NCBI GenBank assembly: GCA_963978905.1
Contig: OZ022259.1
Coordinates: 248,001 to 312,000, forward strand
DNA length: 64,000 nt
Source of the DNA: Trichostrongylus colubriformis
Lineage: Eukaryota > Nematoda > Chromadorea > Rhabditida > Trichostrongylidae
Reading direction: 5' to 3'
The translations under genes and the position numbers were made by a program. Of the stretch, positions 35,345-48,037 are shown in pieces. The stretch's first letter is position 1. Each line of letters begins with the position of its first letter. The notes under the pieces were generated by a model. It saw nothing but the letters and a program-made list of their open reading frames with translations, did no database searches and was not told the origin of the DNA.

Positions 35345-37937
35345 TTTGCCATCCGCTGTAGCCACTGCCGTCGCTTACGCCGCCGCAGCCGATGCTTTCA
35401 CGTGTCATTCGTGGTAATCAAGTTGTTTCACCATGGTCTTTGTTTTTATAGAGAGTAGGTTTAGTGTCTCCCATGAACTGAAGCAACTTATCGGTTGCAT
35501 GCCGTTATAGTTGAGACGTATTCCTTTTTATTCATAGGCGACACACGTTGAACTACCGCAAATTGAACACTGCTTGTTATTCCGCCCCCTCCCCCTGCTC
35601 GTTTTCTTTGTTTTCTCGTTTTTTCTTGCTTCCTCGTCCTGTGAAGCTTGTTTTCGCTCCGGTGGTGCATTGTGTCACATTATCGTACTTGGTTACCATC
35701 CGGTCAAACTTGTCTTTTTTATTTTCTTCGGGCATCACGTTATTTCTTATATTTAGAAATAGATATTATTCTATTTCTTCTTTTCACAGGTTTTCGCTTG
35801 GCTTCTCAGTAGACAGTTTGCACGGATATAGGTTAGAAAACATTGCACACAGTGCTCACCAGCCGTGATTGCATACCTTGGTCGATTACGGTAACCTAGA
35901 ACCAAATCTACCAACGTGAGGGTGCCAATCTAGCACCAGGATAGATCCAAAAATGTGAGCTTTGTCATTATATTACAAGTAATTCAGCGGAGACAAATTC
36001 GCGTGTGACTCAGTGCGGTTGACACTATGTAACATGCAGTAATCTGTATAAGGGCATCTAATTTTAAGAAGCTGCTAATGGCTACGAGTGATTGAGGCCA
36101 GGGATGTGAGTTTTTACTAAATGTTAAGGAATCTTGGCTGGATGAACCATGTTTCAAGTAGTGATCCCTCCTTGCTCAGGAATTTAACTGAACGCACGGA
36201 GCTCTTTCATTAGTCTCATAGAAAAATCCACATCTGCTACTACTCAGAAACTTTTTAAGCATGGTTCACGATAAAAAACAAGAAAGAAACGACATGGTTC
36301 TCCCAGCTGAAGCCTTTGCGTTTTTTAAGATTGGCATCACGCTTTGTTTTTCTTTGACATTTTCTCTGTTAGAGCATGGCTAAATGATCTCATCATTGAG
36401 CCACTAGATTCATTTCATGAGCCACTATACGCACCGAAAATTTTCACTCTCAGAATCTTTCTAGGCTGAACAAATTACCACATCCCGTGGCTCCCCTAGC
36501 TCATGATCATTCGCAGTTATCAAACACAATGAAATGATTTGGAATTTTTATGGCACAAAAATATTTTGCTTTTTCTCCGATGCATTTGTACAAAAAGCTT
36601 CATCCTAATACATGAAGTAGAGGAACTCACCGCCCGGTCTTGAGTCGTCACACACAACGCATTCTTGGTGAAATGTCCTCTCTCGTTTGTGAGCGGTATG
36701 CTCCACTCTGCTCAGCGTCCGGCGCTATTTTGCTAGGCTTTAGTAAATGAAAAACCCTTTTAGGGCCTTGGCAGAAATATACGCAGGATGTGAAGATTGT
36801 TAGTTGCAGGATAGTTTCAGGTGAGACATGACGAGAGAATGAGTACCGCAAATGTACAAGGGACTTTTTTTGCTGAATTACCTGTAATGAAGGAGTGTAC
36901 ATGTTTCCGTGTCTACTATATTGCGTAGCGCACACCCTCGCACTTATGAATTTTTTAATCACCTGCGGTACGCATCGCGGCCGGCGAGCACTGTGCGGAA
37001 TATATTACATTAGAGTGTAACGCTATAGTTTTCGCTCACATGGGTAAGGGGGTTGCGTTTTTGCTACAGTAATAGTAATAATAGAGTAATAAGATACTGT
37101 TCTTATCCGTGTAGCGGCTTCCATCTCTTTTTGAATGGCACCCATGCTGAGGGCTAGATACTTGGCGTGTACATGAGCGTTACACGAAAGCTGCCATTTT
37201 TCCATTTTCCACATTTACCACAACCCAATGCTCCCAAGTTTCGTCACACTCTCCACCCCCTTGCTTCTTCTCTTTCCTTTTTCAAAGAAGATTATACCAT
37301 TATGCATCGAAAGAGAGCGTCAATTTTGCTTCACAGAAAATCTCTTGAAATCTCCCCTCCCCGAGAGTCATTGCTCCCAGAGGCCTAGAGCATCGTTAGT
37401 TTTCGCTGTTTGTTGTTGTAGTCCCATCACCTTCGTGTGATCAATGATGATTTTGTTCCGTTTTTGAGCCGGATTTTTCATCTTAATACTTGTTTGCTCT
37501 CGATTCATTGCAGTGATCACTTTATTAGCGTTTATGCTAAAACTCAGTGTTTTACACAACATCACCCGTTTATTGTCACTGCCTTGAACGATGTTGTTTT
37601 GTTATGTTTTTATACTTCTTTGAACCAGTTTCTCTTAAAGTCTTTCGGATTATGCGATGGCATCTGGCCGGGAGTAATAATTCCTCCATACACTGCCCAC
37701 TCCATTTCCTTTCTCTACCATTAAATCACTGTGGACTCCTCTACATTATCCTTTTAATGTTTACGATCTGTGTCTATTCACCGCTATGTTCGCTTCGCAA
37801 CGAGTTATTGGGTCTGGTTCTTTGCGATGCTTTCAGCTCCTCCGATGTTAATTAAAATTAATAGTGGCAAACCTCGCCTACATGTGATACGAGTTTCAGA
37901 AATCATGTGCTACCGCCGATCACGTGACACTTGCTCC
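35345..37937. other. No gene recognised; 3' flank of the bHLH gene
   Basis: The first few hundred bases are presumably 3' UTR. Pyrimidine-rich stretches (35590-35760, 37220-37300) give open frames that look spurious. No transposon ends or RNA genes are recognised. Confidence 0.4.
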
Positions 37938-38190
37938 GCATGTAATAGACCCTACCCCACTACAGTATGATGGTCGTAGCCGAGGGCGCCCACGATAGTT
38001 CGGTACTATGTCAAGGTTCGAATTAAAATTCCTGGCTCTCGCAACGATCATCATGCTGGTGTGGCCGGGTCGAATATTCTACAAACGAAGCGCGTCACCA
38101 GAGTGTCGCCATGGTCGGCGGCGCACACATGATTTTGCAGCCGTCGCCGCCGGTGCTGACGTCGGTGCGCGAACTATGAACACGGCCTTA
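37938..38190. repeat. GGCCGCG-ended MITE, left-truncated copy
   Basis: The interior landmark ccactacagtatgatggtcg and the right end gcgcgaactatgaacacggcc match the hairpin MITE family. The left terminus is missing. Confidence 0.65.
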
Positions 38191-40256
38191 GTAAGATGAG
38201 GCTGTGGCTGGAAATACGCGCATGAATATTCGTGTTCGTGTATAATTGCGTCTTGTAGCAAGTTTGCTTTGGATGGATGGCAGTCGAGATATGTGATGAT
38301 TACGGTAGATGATAGACAAATGGTACCTTTTTATTTTACGGCTAAGATATCTATCTAAGTTTACGAGATACTGTTTTTAAAATGGTTTGCATTACTACAG
38401 AGGTTCTGTTTTTGTAATGTTGCGAAACCCTTCGTTGTGTTTTTCTTCGTAGCGATTGATTATGCGATTGGAGGTTAGTAGTGTGTCGCGTTTCCAACAT
38501 TAATTGTCGCTGTGGCTAACCCAGTGTAATTTCGTAGTACCAACAGCTTATTTTGTGTTACGTATTGTTCTGCAATATATTTTATTTGAGTAAATGTGGC
38601 CACGAGTGTTACCAACAACAGAAATTGTGAAGATCTGGTCAGAATCCAGTTGATAAATTGAAATGAAACGAAAAAGTGACTATTGTGTCGAGAGTGAGCA
38701 TTTATGGAGATTTCTGCATTTCGTGTTTTGCATGTCATAAATGTATGTGCAAGAAAGCGAATAGCAGCCATCCCGTTTGAATACAGTTCCCACATTTATT
38801 CTTAAGTGGTATATGTAATTAACAAAGGATTCCAATTAACATATCATAATGTGCTGCCAGAATTCGATCAGATCGTATCTTGATTGTGCATAATGATGAG
38901 GAGGGCGAGGAAAAGCACCCTGGGTCGCAGATGCTAGCAGCACAAATTGTCCCGTGCTCTTATAGGAGTAGCTCGAAACAGCGCTTGAGTTGTGAGTAGC
39001 CCAGATTTTGCGCATCATGAAGCCCGAAATGAAATGACCGGCTAGCTTCACTTCCAAGCGGTCTGAAGGGGTGCTGCTGCAAGACGGTGATGCAGGGTAG
39101 TACAGCTCGTAAATCCGACGATTATTTTGAAACCAGTCGGCAGAAGTGACTCAACGATGTCACCAAGAGACACATACGTCCCTTGATTCTACCTTATCTT
39201 AGACAATTCGGATGACTTCCAGCAGGAAGCACCTCCGACTCACAAGGCGTGATCACGGTAACAGTGGTCTCGGGAGAGCATCCACGACTTCACCACCACG
39301 CAGCAGTGACCATTAAACAGCATGAATCTTAGCCCGCTCGACATTTATCCGGAGTATCTTTAGGAGGGTGAAGCTGAAACTAGTTCTCACAATAAAAGTT
39401 TGAGAACACTTGCACGACGATCTCCTGGTCCTGCAACATATGCTCTCCCTCACAGTCTTCGTGTTTATGTAAAAGCCATAAGCGGTATCCTCATATCTCA
39501 TGGGTGCATTATGAAATGTCTGTTGATCATCTATACTTGGAGCAAATTTAATGTTGCCACCTTATTTCTTGTTGAAATTTTTGTGGCTTTCTCAAGCGGT
39601 TAATACTTTTACCGCACACTGTCTATCTAAAAGCCTTGGAGTAAGGTCTTGAAAAAAGATTCGCATATGCCGCAAGACTTATGCACCAGCTTGTTACTTC
39701 CATCCGTTCGAAGTTGCTAGGAAAGGAGTTTGATGTTATTGACGGTGACAGTCCCTTCCTCATTATACATTTTGCTTGAAAATTAATGTAATGACTGCTA
39801 GAGCTGTGAATTTTTTATCTGCACAAATGAGCTTGTGTATGCAAACAAATGCACGTTTTGTAATTCTCGAGCCGATGAAATATGTGTGTATCCAAAGCTA
39901 TGGTGAGAAGGATTGAGATTATTAGCAAACACTCAATGCAGGCATTACACCCTCAGGAATGTTTTCCAGAAAGGGGCTTATTAAAAGTTGCAGTGCGAAC
40001 ATCAAAAAGTGGGCAAAATTCTTTCGCTTTTCTTTGAAAACGAAAGATATGGGCACTACTAAACTTCAGTTTACGAGTTATTACGCAATAAATGTGGGGC
40101 ATCATTATATGTTCGTCGTTCACCCATGAACGTTAGAATCGTGTAGGAGTCTCGATAGGTGCCGGCCGTTTCAACTGCGAAAGCGTCTGTGTGGGTCGCG
40201 AACCCTGAAACTACAAGCAATATGTGATGACATAATGAAAATGATTTTAACCTAGC
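38191..40256. other. No gene recognised
   Basis: Between the convergent ends of the bHLH gene and the transporter gene. Frames of 60-106 codons on the minus strand (38475-38795, 38836-39057, 39313-39501) have no domain or splice support. Confidence 0.35.
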
Positions 40257-40763
40257 TCGAAGGCACATCCCAGGATCATCTTGGGATGAAGCGCTGAACC
40301 AGGAAAACGGAGGCGCTGAAGAGTACGCCGACAAACAAAAACCGAAAGGAGATCCCGAAAATGGCAAAAATAAGGCCCACTGCCATATGGCCTCGTACGA
40401 GATTATCGAGGGAGAGTGAGCCAATAAGCTCCCGTTGGATGGTATCATTAGGAATTCTGAGATATCTCCTGCTTACCATATCAAGGTTTCCTCAACTTGA
40501 AATTTCTTCTTTGTCTTATCTTGTCGCATAAATTACAGGCCTCATTTGCCACGCCGTTGCCACCCTTGCCAGCGTCATTGCCAGCAATCACGTCTGGAGT
40601 GGGCGGGCCTGGGCTCCATGGTAGAGTCGCGCTATCTTGTTTGGCCCTCCACGCTCCACAAACGCGCATTCGCTCCTCGACAAAGACACAGCGTGGCCTG
40701 GGTCAATCTATTTGACCACAGAGGGGTCTGCAATACCACAATGATCTTGGAATGTGCCTTCAA
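40257..40763. repeat. YTYGAAGGCACAT element, copy 1
   Basis: Left end tcgaaggcacatcccaggatc and right end gatcttggaatgtgccttcaa are inverted copies. The left-side 230 bp align, in inverted orientation, with 53365-53595, showing it is a repeat family. It sits just downstream of the transporter stop codon. A hydrophobic minus-strand frame at 40276-40479 lies entirely inside it and is matched by a stop-containing version at 53 kb, so I treat that frame as non-genic. Confidence 0.6.
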
Positions 40764-40834
40764 ACACATCGCTGAAAGCTAAATTCAAGCATAATTGAAA
40801 GTGTTAGAGGTGATGCTTGTTTGCAGAGTTTCAT

Positions 40835-43466
40835 TTATGAAAAGTGGTTATTAGTGAAATTAAACACCTTTTCCTTGTCATCGTATATAGCCACCGAACT
40901 CAATGATCGCTGTCGAGCGATGTCGATAGGCATAAACGATATGGATCCCGTGGAAGGCGCCTGAACGGAGTCCTCAGAGCGATATCGTCTGATCACAGTG
41001 GTACGCTGACGGCGAACGCCTGAATGCTCACAGTGAATTTCGCCTGTTTTCATACAACTAGTACAGTTAAAATGAATCTCATCCGTTTCATGTAGCCGAA
41101 ACAGTGTTTGTATAATATATTCAGAGGCGAGCAGTTCGACGAGACCGTGTCACAGAGCATAAAAGTTACAATAATCTGTTCTATCCACTGTCCTCATTTC
41201 AACGCAAGTTCGGAGAACGTTTCGCAGGAATTTTTCTCATATTTCCCTACAGGATGTAAAGTAAGAAGCAGACTGAACGCACAACCCATGATATCTTGTG
41301 TGGCTTCGAGCGTGGGTTTCAAGTTTGAGCGAAATGCGGTGTTATCGCAGTGAGGAAGAACGTCTTACAAGCATCTGGCAGGGGAGAGTCAGTGGACCGG
41401 CCATTAGCGATGAAATGCACATCACTACATGCATATCATCGAGACGGCTTGAGACGCTGAATTATAATGTTTCTAAATCTCTGAACGACGCCGAGAGCGA
41501 AGTTATGAAGCTTTTTCTAAATGTTCTGTCATAAGTATAAGCGTGTGTAAAAAACAGAGGCCTACAACGGGATTGGGGGCAATGTCGGGGAGACGAAGAA
41601 GATTCGAGGGCTGAACTGCCCACAATGTTCAACAGTGTTTCAGGAGTACGCGTGCGCTTACGTCGCAGATATCACCATTTGGGGGCTTTTTCTTTTTGAA
41701 GTTGCTTTCTGCTGCAGAAATACGATTCCGAATCGAAATGGCGTCAGTACAATGCGACGGTTGGCTTTGGTCGAGTTCCCCAGCACAGTAACTCAAAGCT
41801 ACTCTGTGGAACAGTAAACGAGCAAGGAAAGCGATTGCAGGGCATCTTGAAATCGTAAATCGCCCAATGTTATTCACGATGCGATCGCGCATCTGATCGG
41901 TGTTCCCATGAGGGCCCTGCCCGAATAATGTTCATCATCCATCTTCCCCCATAAGTCAGGGTAGCCTGTACAAGAAAAGTACAACATCACGGGATTCCGA
42001 CGCAGCAATGTCACTAGATCACTGCCACTTAAATTCATCAAAACGATACACGTTGACTCCAAGGAGTCTCAAATGATTCAGCAGAAAGAAGTCATCCATT
42101 GTGATGAATTCTTGTCGTTGTCTTTGGTGACGAGACGTATTGTAATGTCACGCACTTGTCAGCATGGATGAAGTACTGCTTCATTTCATTTTAGAATGTA
42201 AATTTACAAACGACTACCAGTGTTTGCTAACTGGTCCTATAAATTCGCACCAACCATTCTCTTCGTCGCTATCTGAAAGTTCATCGCTGAAGTCGTTTTT
42301 GTGGCGAATCGACGTAGATGGACGATCGGTAATAACTCCTGGTGGTTCCGATCGAGAGGGCGATACTCTTGGTGCTGGTGGAAAGGTGGGCACGACAGAG
42401 TCAGAAGCGGAGCAGATCTTAAGCAGTTCGAATTGTGAAAACTCACTGAGTTATTCAGCAATGAGTACTTTCATTAAGAAAACCTTCAACGGCGGCTCCG
42501 ATTTGGCAGATTTCCTGGGAAGTGTCTCAAGACGAATCTCATGGACTGGTGGAGGTGGCGACGGTGGAACAACTGGCTTCTCCTGAAAATTCACTGGTAC
42601 TCGTACGTAGTGACAATCGTAACTAGCTCACATCTTTATTTATAATTATTCTATCTGCCATAGAGGACATCGTTGTAGTGTCGGATATCATGAAACCGTT
42701 AGATGCGGGTGGTGAACCGAACAGGTTCAGGGTCCGTTGAGATGCTAGCGATGTGGCAAACGATTTCTGTGACGTAGACTGATCGATCGATAGGGTTTCC
42801 TAGAAATGACTCAAGCTTCTGCTAACTTAGCAATTAGAAACCAACACGAGTGTCGATTTCAGAGAAGAGCGCACCTGCCATTCTTTTAATCGACCACTTC
42901 TCCACCCGTAGCTATCAGCGCTTTGCTGAAAATTCGAACGAACGGTGGGACCTCGAGATGCAGGATCGATATACTGAAATTAGTGAATCGTGCGTTTTAT
43001 CACCAATTCATATCAATTGTACTGTTCTTGCCATATACGTATTCTCGCGTCTGGGTGTAGTTTTATTGGAAGGCGTTGGTGGAGGCGAATCAACGAACTG
43101 TGCGGTAGTGTACTCCTGATGCCATGCAGAACCGTCAAATAACGATGAAACAGTCTGTAACTATGAGGATTCCAGATTCAGAACGACATACCGGCCAACA
43201 CCATTACTGCTCGATTAGTTCCAACACTCCCATTGGAGCAATCAGTAACCTTTGGTTTCGATACACTCCAAATAGGAAATGGGGACTTTGGATGAACTGA
43301 CCTTGCCGCTCCGTCTGATTTTCATCGTAGCTATGACGGCTCCGACCAACACCGCGCAAATGGGAGCATGGACCAGTGTCCATGCTACATACTCACTTCC
43401 TATAGGTACATGACATCCAAAAAAACGTGGAAGTTTGTAGTTTATTGCATGGGCAATCATGAGAAC
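40835..43466 (-). CDS. SLC6-like transporter: TM12 exon and long cytosolic tail
   Basis: Seven consecutive exons, read from high to low: 43302-43466, 43023-43115, 42875-42973, 42632-42799, 42484-42582, 42255-42417, 40835-41019 (TAA at 40835-40837). The first five junctions are phase 0 and the last is phase 1 on both sides. The first exon encodes a hydrophobic helix followed by KIRRSGK; its sequence, with YVAWTLVHAPICAVLVGAVI, fits SLC6 TM12 preceded by the short loop after TM11. The rest is about 240 residues of Pro/Ser/Thr-rich, charged sequence (PPSPPPPVHEIRLETLPRK; DELSDSDEEN; RRYRSEDSVQAPSTGS) with no hydrophobic segment, so it should be cytosolic and may bind partners or be phosphorylated. 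Linking it to the 55-59 kb exons is inference from strand, order and topology. It could be a separate gene. Most SLC6 tails are much shorter. Confidence 0.65.
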
Positions 43467-44339
43467 CTGGAATCTTGCAGATTAAGTATGTTAGAGATGT
43501 AGTTGATTATTTAGGTAGAGCTGTTCATTTATTTTCAACAGATATGGCGTGGGTTAATGAGTGATATGGCAAGGAGTATTGGAAGCGGATCACGTCATAC
43601 CTTACTGGAGCTCATCTTTTACTTATTGCAGCTAATCACCATTGCAGAGAAACTTGGTGAAGGCACTGTGTCTGTTACGGCCACAGTCATGTACGTTCAG
43701 GACAGCATCGAAATTTGCAAAGTAGTTGTATTTAGTAGATGATTTGTTGTGCACACCAAACGAGAGATGATCAGTTGGGTAGGCTATTCAAATATTCTTT
43801 ACATTCAATTAATCGTGTTTCTCCGCTGCAGAACCTGTTCTAAAACTCAACTCTCGTTCGAGAGGAAGCGTCTTCCAGCACATCATGCTACTATGTGTAG
43901 GTTGGTGCACACAGGTTTGCACACTCTCGAATTTTTTTTTTTTTGTGGTGGTGTTGCAAGCATGTTTGCTTGATGGTTTCGAGGCAAATATCCCTGGGTG
44001 AAACAAAGTTTCAGATAATCAGCTCGAGGATGGATTGAAAAATTACTTCATCAAAAATTTATGAAAATGACCAGACATTCCGAAAATTTAGTGGCTGTAG
44101 GAAGATTGTAACTGATCGAAATGGATAGATGTGGAAAAACTAGTACTGAGTAAGGCTATTATTTTGTTACACAGAACACGGACATGACAGCACTAGTGAA
44201 TTCTCTTCCATTCTTCTTCGTGCAGAGCAAACAGCTTGCATTGATCCTAGCTGCATTCTCTTCATTATCATCAGTTGGGTTATCACACATTACTGCGCGA
44301 ATAACGCAAATAGAATTATGTAACGGAGAAATGGTTGAT
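43467..44339. other. Presumed intron of the transporter gene
   Basis: No exon with TM9-TM11 character is found here. It contains an 11-12 base T run near 43930 and short spurious frames. Confidence 0.35.
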
Positions 44340-44995
44340 ACTTCTTCTTCTTCTTTTTCTTCAGCGTTTGTCCTACTCAATTGCGGGGTCCGCTTTCCTG
44401 GTACGTTGACGCCGCTCTTCTCGAGTGAATGCTTGTGCCGGGGTTATGCCAGCTAGTCCACAGTCTGCACGTAATGTGTCGAGCCAGCGCTGCTTGGGCC
44501 GTCCTCTCGGCCGCACTCCGTTCACGTTGAGAGAAAGGCCTGATTTGCAAACGGCGTTTTCATTAGCTCGCAGGACGTGGCCATACCACCGCAGCCGAGC
44601 TTCGCGTATCTTGTCGGTTATTGGAACCACGCCGAACTTTTGCCGTATGGTGTCATTCCGAACATGCTCCAAACGCGTTATTCCGGCCGTCCAACGCAGC
44701 ATTTTCGTCTCCATCACGCTCAGACGTGCTTCATTTTTTTTTGTAACTGGCCACGTTTCAGCTCCATAGACCGCGACTGGGCGCACGACGCTTCTATAGA
44801 TCTTCGATTTGAGTCGTTCTGGTATATTCTTGTCGCAGAGAACGCCCGTCACCGAGCGCCACTTGGTCCAGGCGGAGCTAATGCGTGAATTGACTTCGTG
44901 CCTCAGGCTGCCGTCGGATGTAATCGTCGAGCCAAGATATTTAAAGCTTGTTGTACGGAAATACCTGGGGAAATGGTCAATACTGATCAACCGAT
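44340..44995 (-). mobile_element. RTE-type retrotransposon, 5'-truncated, with intact RT C-terminal frame
   Basis: A minus-strand open frame of 205 codons (44990 to 44373) encodes the C-terminal part of an RTE-clade reverse transcriptase: FKYLGSTITSDGSLRHEVNS, then AVYGAETWPVTKK, MLRWTAGI, EARLRWYGHVLR and GRPKQRWLDTLR. It ends in ADPAIE and a stop, followed by a short 3' UTR and a gaagaagaag-type tail at 44340-44355. Catalytic YADD and the endonuclease are absent because the insertion starts near 44995. The uninterrupted frame suggests a fairly recent insertion. It lies in an intron of the transporter gene, same strand. Confidence 0.92.
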
Positions 44996-45133
44996 ATCGG
45001 AGAAGTTCATATTGTACAGTTCCGCAATGTGATAAGCGCAGTACTGATTGTGAGCACTAACCCAACTGGCATCTCTACAAATACCTCACCTAATACTCTC
45101 ACTATGCGGAACTCTACGCAGTTTAGAAGTCAT

Positions 45134-47120
45134 TGTGAGGGTATGAGCGAATCTGCTAGAGTGAAGAATGAAGAATGAGGGATAGGCATAATGGAGAGCG
45201 TGTATAAGGGTGTTGTCCTCTCGAATAAATCATTCCATCCTCAGTGTTCTGTCCGGCTTCGTCACTGGCCATCAGGACGAACCGAAGATGTCGAGGAAGC
45301 GAATAGTCCAGAGGAGCCGAAGAGCTCGAAGAACATTCGCAACGCGATGAAGGCCGAAGAAGGAGGAGGCAGCACCGGGAAACCCATGGCGTTGGACCCT
45401 GGTGTAGAAATATTCTGGGGTCGTTCCCCGGGACCTATGTTCTGGGGACGTCGTGGAAGACCTAGTGGAAGCTCTTCTACAACTTCCACGTATTGAGGAA
45501 GGTTACAGAAGAAGGGGACCAGCAGCTCATTCCCCTGGAGGAGGTGGGCAACTCAAATTATGAGTTGCTTGAGTCACTCCTGGAACGCTGTTACTCGAAT
45601 ATATTATATTGGCAGAGCATTTTGTCCTTATGTTGAAGGTTCAGAAGCCGGGACAGGCTCTGCACGAGTACTACGCAGAGCTGCAGAAGGCAGCAACAAG
45701 TTGCAGTTTCGAGAAGATCAAGTCACAGGGATGCAGTGGTCCTAATGGTTTTCATTGGAGGATTCCTCTCAGTGGAGACAAGGAAGCGGTTGCTGGGCAG
45801 GGGGATTTGACTTCAGAGGAGGCTGGAGCAAGCGGAAGCCTGCGAATGGGTTGGAGAAAATGCCCCACATTTGAAGAAAGGACAACAAGCCGCAGGAGTC
45901 GCTCAAGTGAAAACGCGTAACCGGCAACCGGCTTGGTGCGCGCAGAAGAACGAGCAAAAGCAGATACCGAGCAAGGACCCAGCCCGGGAGGAATTCAAGA
46001 GTAGGGTTTGCGGGGCTTCAGGCCATGTCGGTTATGAGTGTTTATTGCACTGCAAACTGCACACTTAAGCATGTAAGAAGAAAAGGGCACCTAGCGGCGC
46101 CATGTTGGAAGAGCGATAGAGTAAGCCGTAAAGTCTCCCGTCATGTGCATTGGTGTGGGGAGTCCGCCGGAAGCTCCGACAGTGGTGAGGAACTAGTAAG
46201 TGAGATCGTAAACATGGTTGTAAAGCCCGCTTAAACCATTGTCGTAGAGCGAGCAAGTCCGGTGTGTCAATCTTGTCCAAGCAGAGCAGTGATGGCGGAT
46301 CGCGCCCTCTGCAGTGGAGAAAGGGTACGTTAGTATACGGAAGGTGGAAGCCGCTAGCACGAACGCTGGCAGTGAAAATGAGCAACATTCTTGTAAGGGA
46401 ATGATAGCTAGGGATACGCCCGTTCAAGGCGAAATAGCTGGTTGGCAGAGGAGCCACCGCGAATGTTTAAAATGGATGGTAGAAGAATTCCATTCGTGTT
46501 AGATACCGGCGCAGCCCTATCCATAATTGACGAGAAGACCTGGCACAAGCTAGCCCGACCGTAGTGGCAGAAGGCGGAGGTAGCGGCGATGGCATTTGAT
46601 AACAAGCCGATAAGTTTCAAGACAAACTTGCATTGTATTTCAAGTTCGCCGGAAAAGAGGCGATAATAGGTGTACATGTCTTGAGGGAGGCGAGTCACTT
46701 CTCGTGTGGGAGAGGCATGATAAGGAAGTTGCAGATTTACTAAGGACCACACTGAGATGATTCACAGCGTCGTACAGATGCCAACAGTAGCAATTAAAGA
46801 GGAATTGGTGCGTATGCTGAGTAATAATGAGAGGTTATTCCAGGAGTGTTTGGGCAAGTGCATAACTTCGAGCCAAGCTCAAATTTAAAAATGAGTCAGT
46901 TGCACCTAAGTTTTTCAGTGCCAGACCACTTTCATTTAGGCCCCATCGCGTTAAGGCCTTATTGGAAGCTAAGTTGGAAGAAATGCCATGGAATGGTACC
47001 ATAAAAAGAGTAATGCATAATAATTGGGCCCACCGCTAGTAGTTGTGCTCAAACCAGGCGGAAAAATAAGGGTTTGTGGCGATTCCAATAAGGGTCACAG
47101 TAAACCCGAGAGATGCCAGT
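45134..47120 (+). mobile_element. Ty3/gypsy-like LTR retrotransposon, internally decayed, 3' half missing
   Basis: A probable 5' LTR begins near 45134 (tgtgagggtatgagc), with a gtataagg box and an aataaa signal near 45225. It is followed by gag-like frames: 45191-45496, then 45609-45770 with YYAELQKAATSCSFEK. A cysteine-rich region at about 46005-46060 reads CGASGHVGYEC. An aspartic protease motif at about 46490-46540 reads RIPFVLDTGAALSIIDEKTW. RT beginnings at about 46920-47090 include PHRVKALLEAKLEEM and VVLKPGGKIRVCGD. Several frame changes and stops separate these blocks. After about 47120 the sequence becomes minisatellite, so the RT core, RNase H, integrase and 3' LTR are absent. It lies inside the transporter gene, opposite strand. 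Confidence 0.8.
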
Positions 47121-47124
47121 TGGG

Positions 47125-47660
47125 TTAGTACACGAATACACGAATACACACACACACCACACACACACACACGAATACACGAATACAGAATACCCGAATA
47201 CACGAATACACGAATACACAAATACGCACACCAACAGAAACACTTAGCCGACCTTATAAAGTGGGATTACTTTTCATTTTTAGCTTTTCCTGCTAAGCGT
47301 TTATGCATGTCCTTCTATATTGGCTCGCTGGTGTGACTTAAGTTAGTTAAGTTTACACGAATACACGAATATACGAATACACGAATATACGAATACACGA
47401 ATATGAATATACGAATACACGAATATACGAATAAAGGAATACACGAATACACGAATCGCGAATACACGAATACAAGATTACTTGAACATACGAATATACG
47501 AATACACGAATATACGAATACACGATACGCGAATACACGAATACACAAATACGCACACCAACAGACACACTTAGCTGGAATTACTTTTCATTCTTAGCTT
47601 TTCCTACCAAGCGTTTATGCATGTCCTTATATTGGCCACTGGTGTGACTTAAGTTAAGGT
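47125..47660 (+). repeat. Duplicated (ACACGAAT)-type minisatellite with linker
   Basis: Arrays of acacgaat / atacgaat units occupy 47128-47222 and 47354-47550. Each is followed by the same linker of about 120 bp (caaatacgcacaccaacag, then gcgtttatgcatgtcctt, then gtgtgacttaagtta). The whole array-plus-linker module is therefore present twice in tandem. The 60-86 codon frames across it are by-products of the 8-bp unit. Confidence 0.92.
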
Positions 47661-48037
47661 AGCTGACTTGCTCAGTCAAAGAAAGGCACGTAGCTCTATC
47701 GACTACATTCTTGCGCGATGGAGGCGCGTCGCTTCAAATCTCTGAACAGGTGGAGGGCCAAGCCATCACTGCTCGAAGTGTCACACATACGGGTGCTCCT
47801 TCAACTACTTCAGCGAGGAACGCCCTCTCTGCATTGGCTTCTTAAGTGAACCTCTTGGACTTGACCGGTGCTTGACTGAAGGAACATTTTGCGATGGTCC
47901 TTCTCAGTAATGATGATAGGAGTGCAATTCGTCTCACCAGTGGAGGAAAGGCCAAAGTAAGTGCTTTTTATGATAGTGATAGTGCTAATGGGAGCACGAG
48001 TGAAGAGCCAGTGATAATGGTAATGTGGTAGTGAGAT
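47661..48037. other. No gene recognised
   Basis: At about 47690-47745 a segment (cgtagctctatcgactac, then cgcttcaaatctctgaac) resembles a tRNA core, but it lacks a consensus B box. Nothing else is seen. Confidence 0.3.

Noticed and set aside
40276..40479. Hydrophobic minus-strand frame of 67 codons that looks like a membrane exon
   Set aside because: It lies inside a TIR-bounded repeat (40257-40763), and the homologous stretch at 53365-53595 contains in-frame stops.
44425..44888. Plus-strand frames of 103-114 codons
   Set aside because: They are antisense shadows of the RTE reverse-transcriptase frame on the minus strand.
47036..47597. Six overlapping frames rich in Tyr/Arg/Val or His/Thr/Asn
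   Set aside because: They only translate the 8-bp minisatellite unit in different frames.
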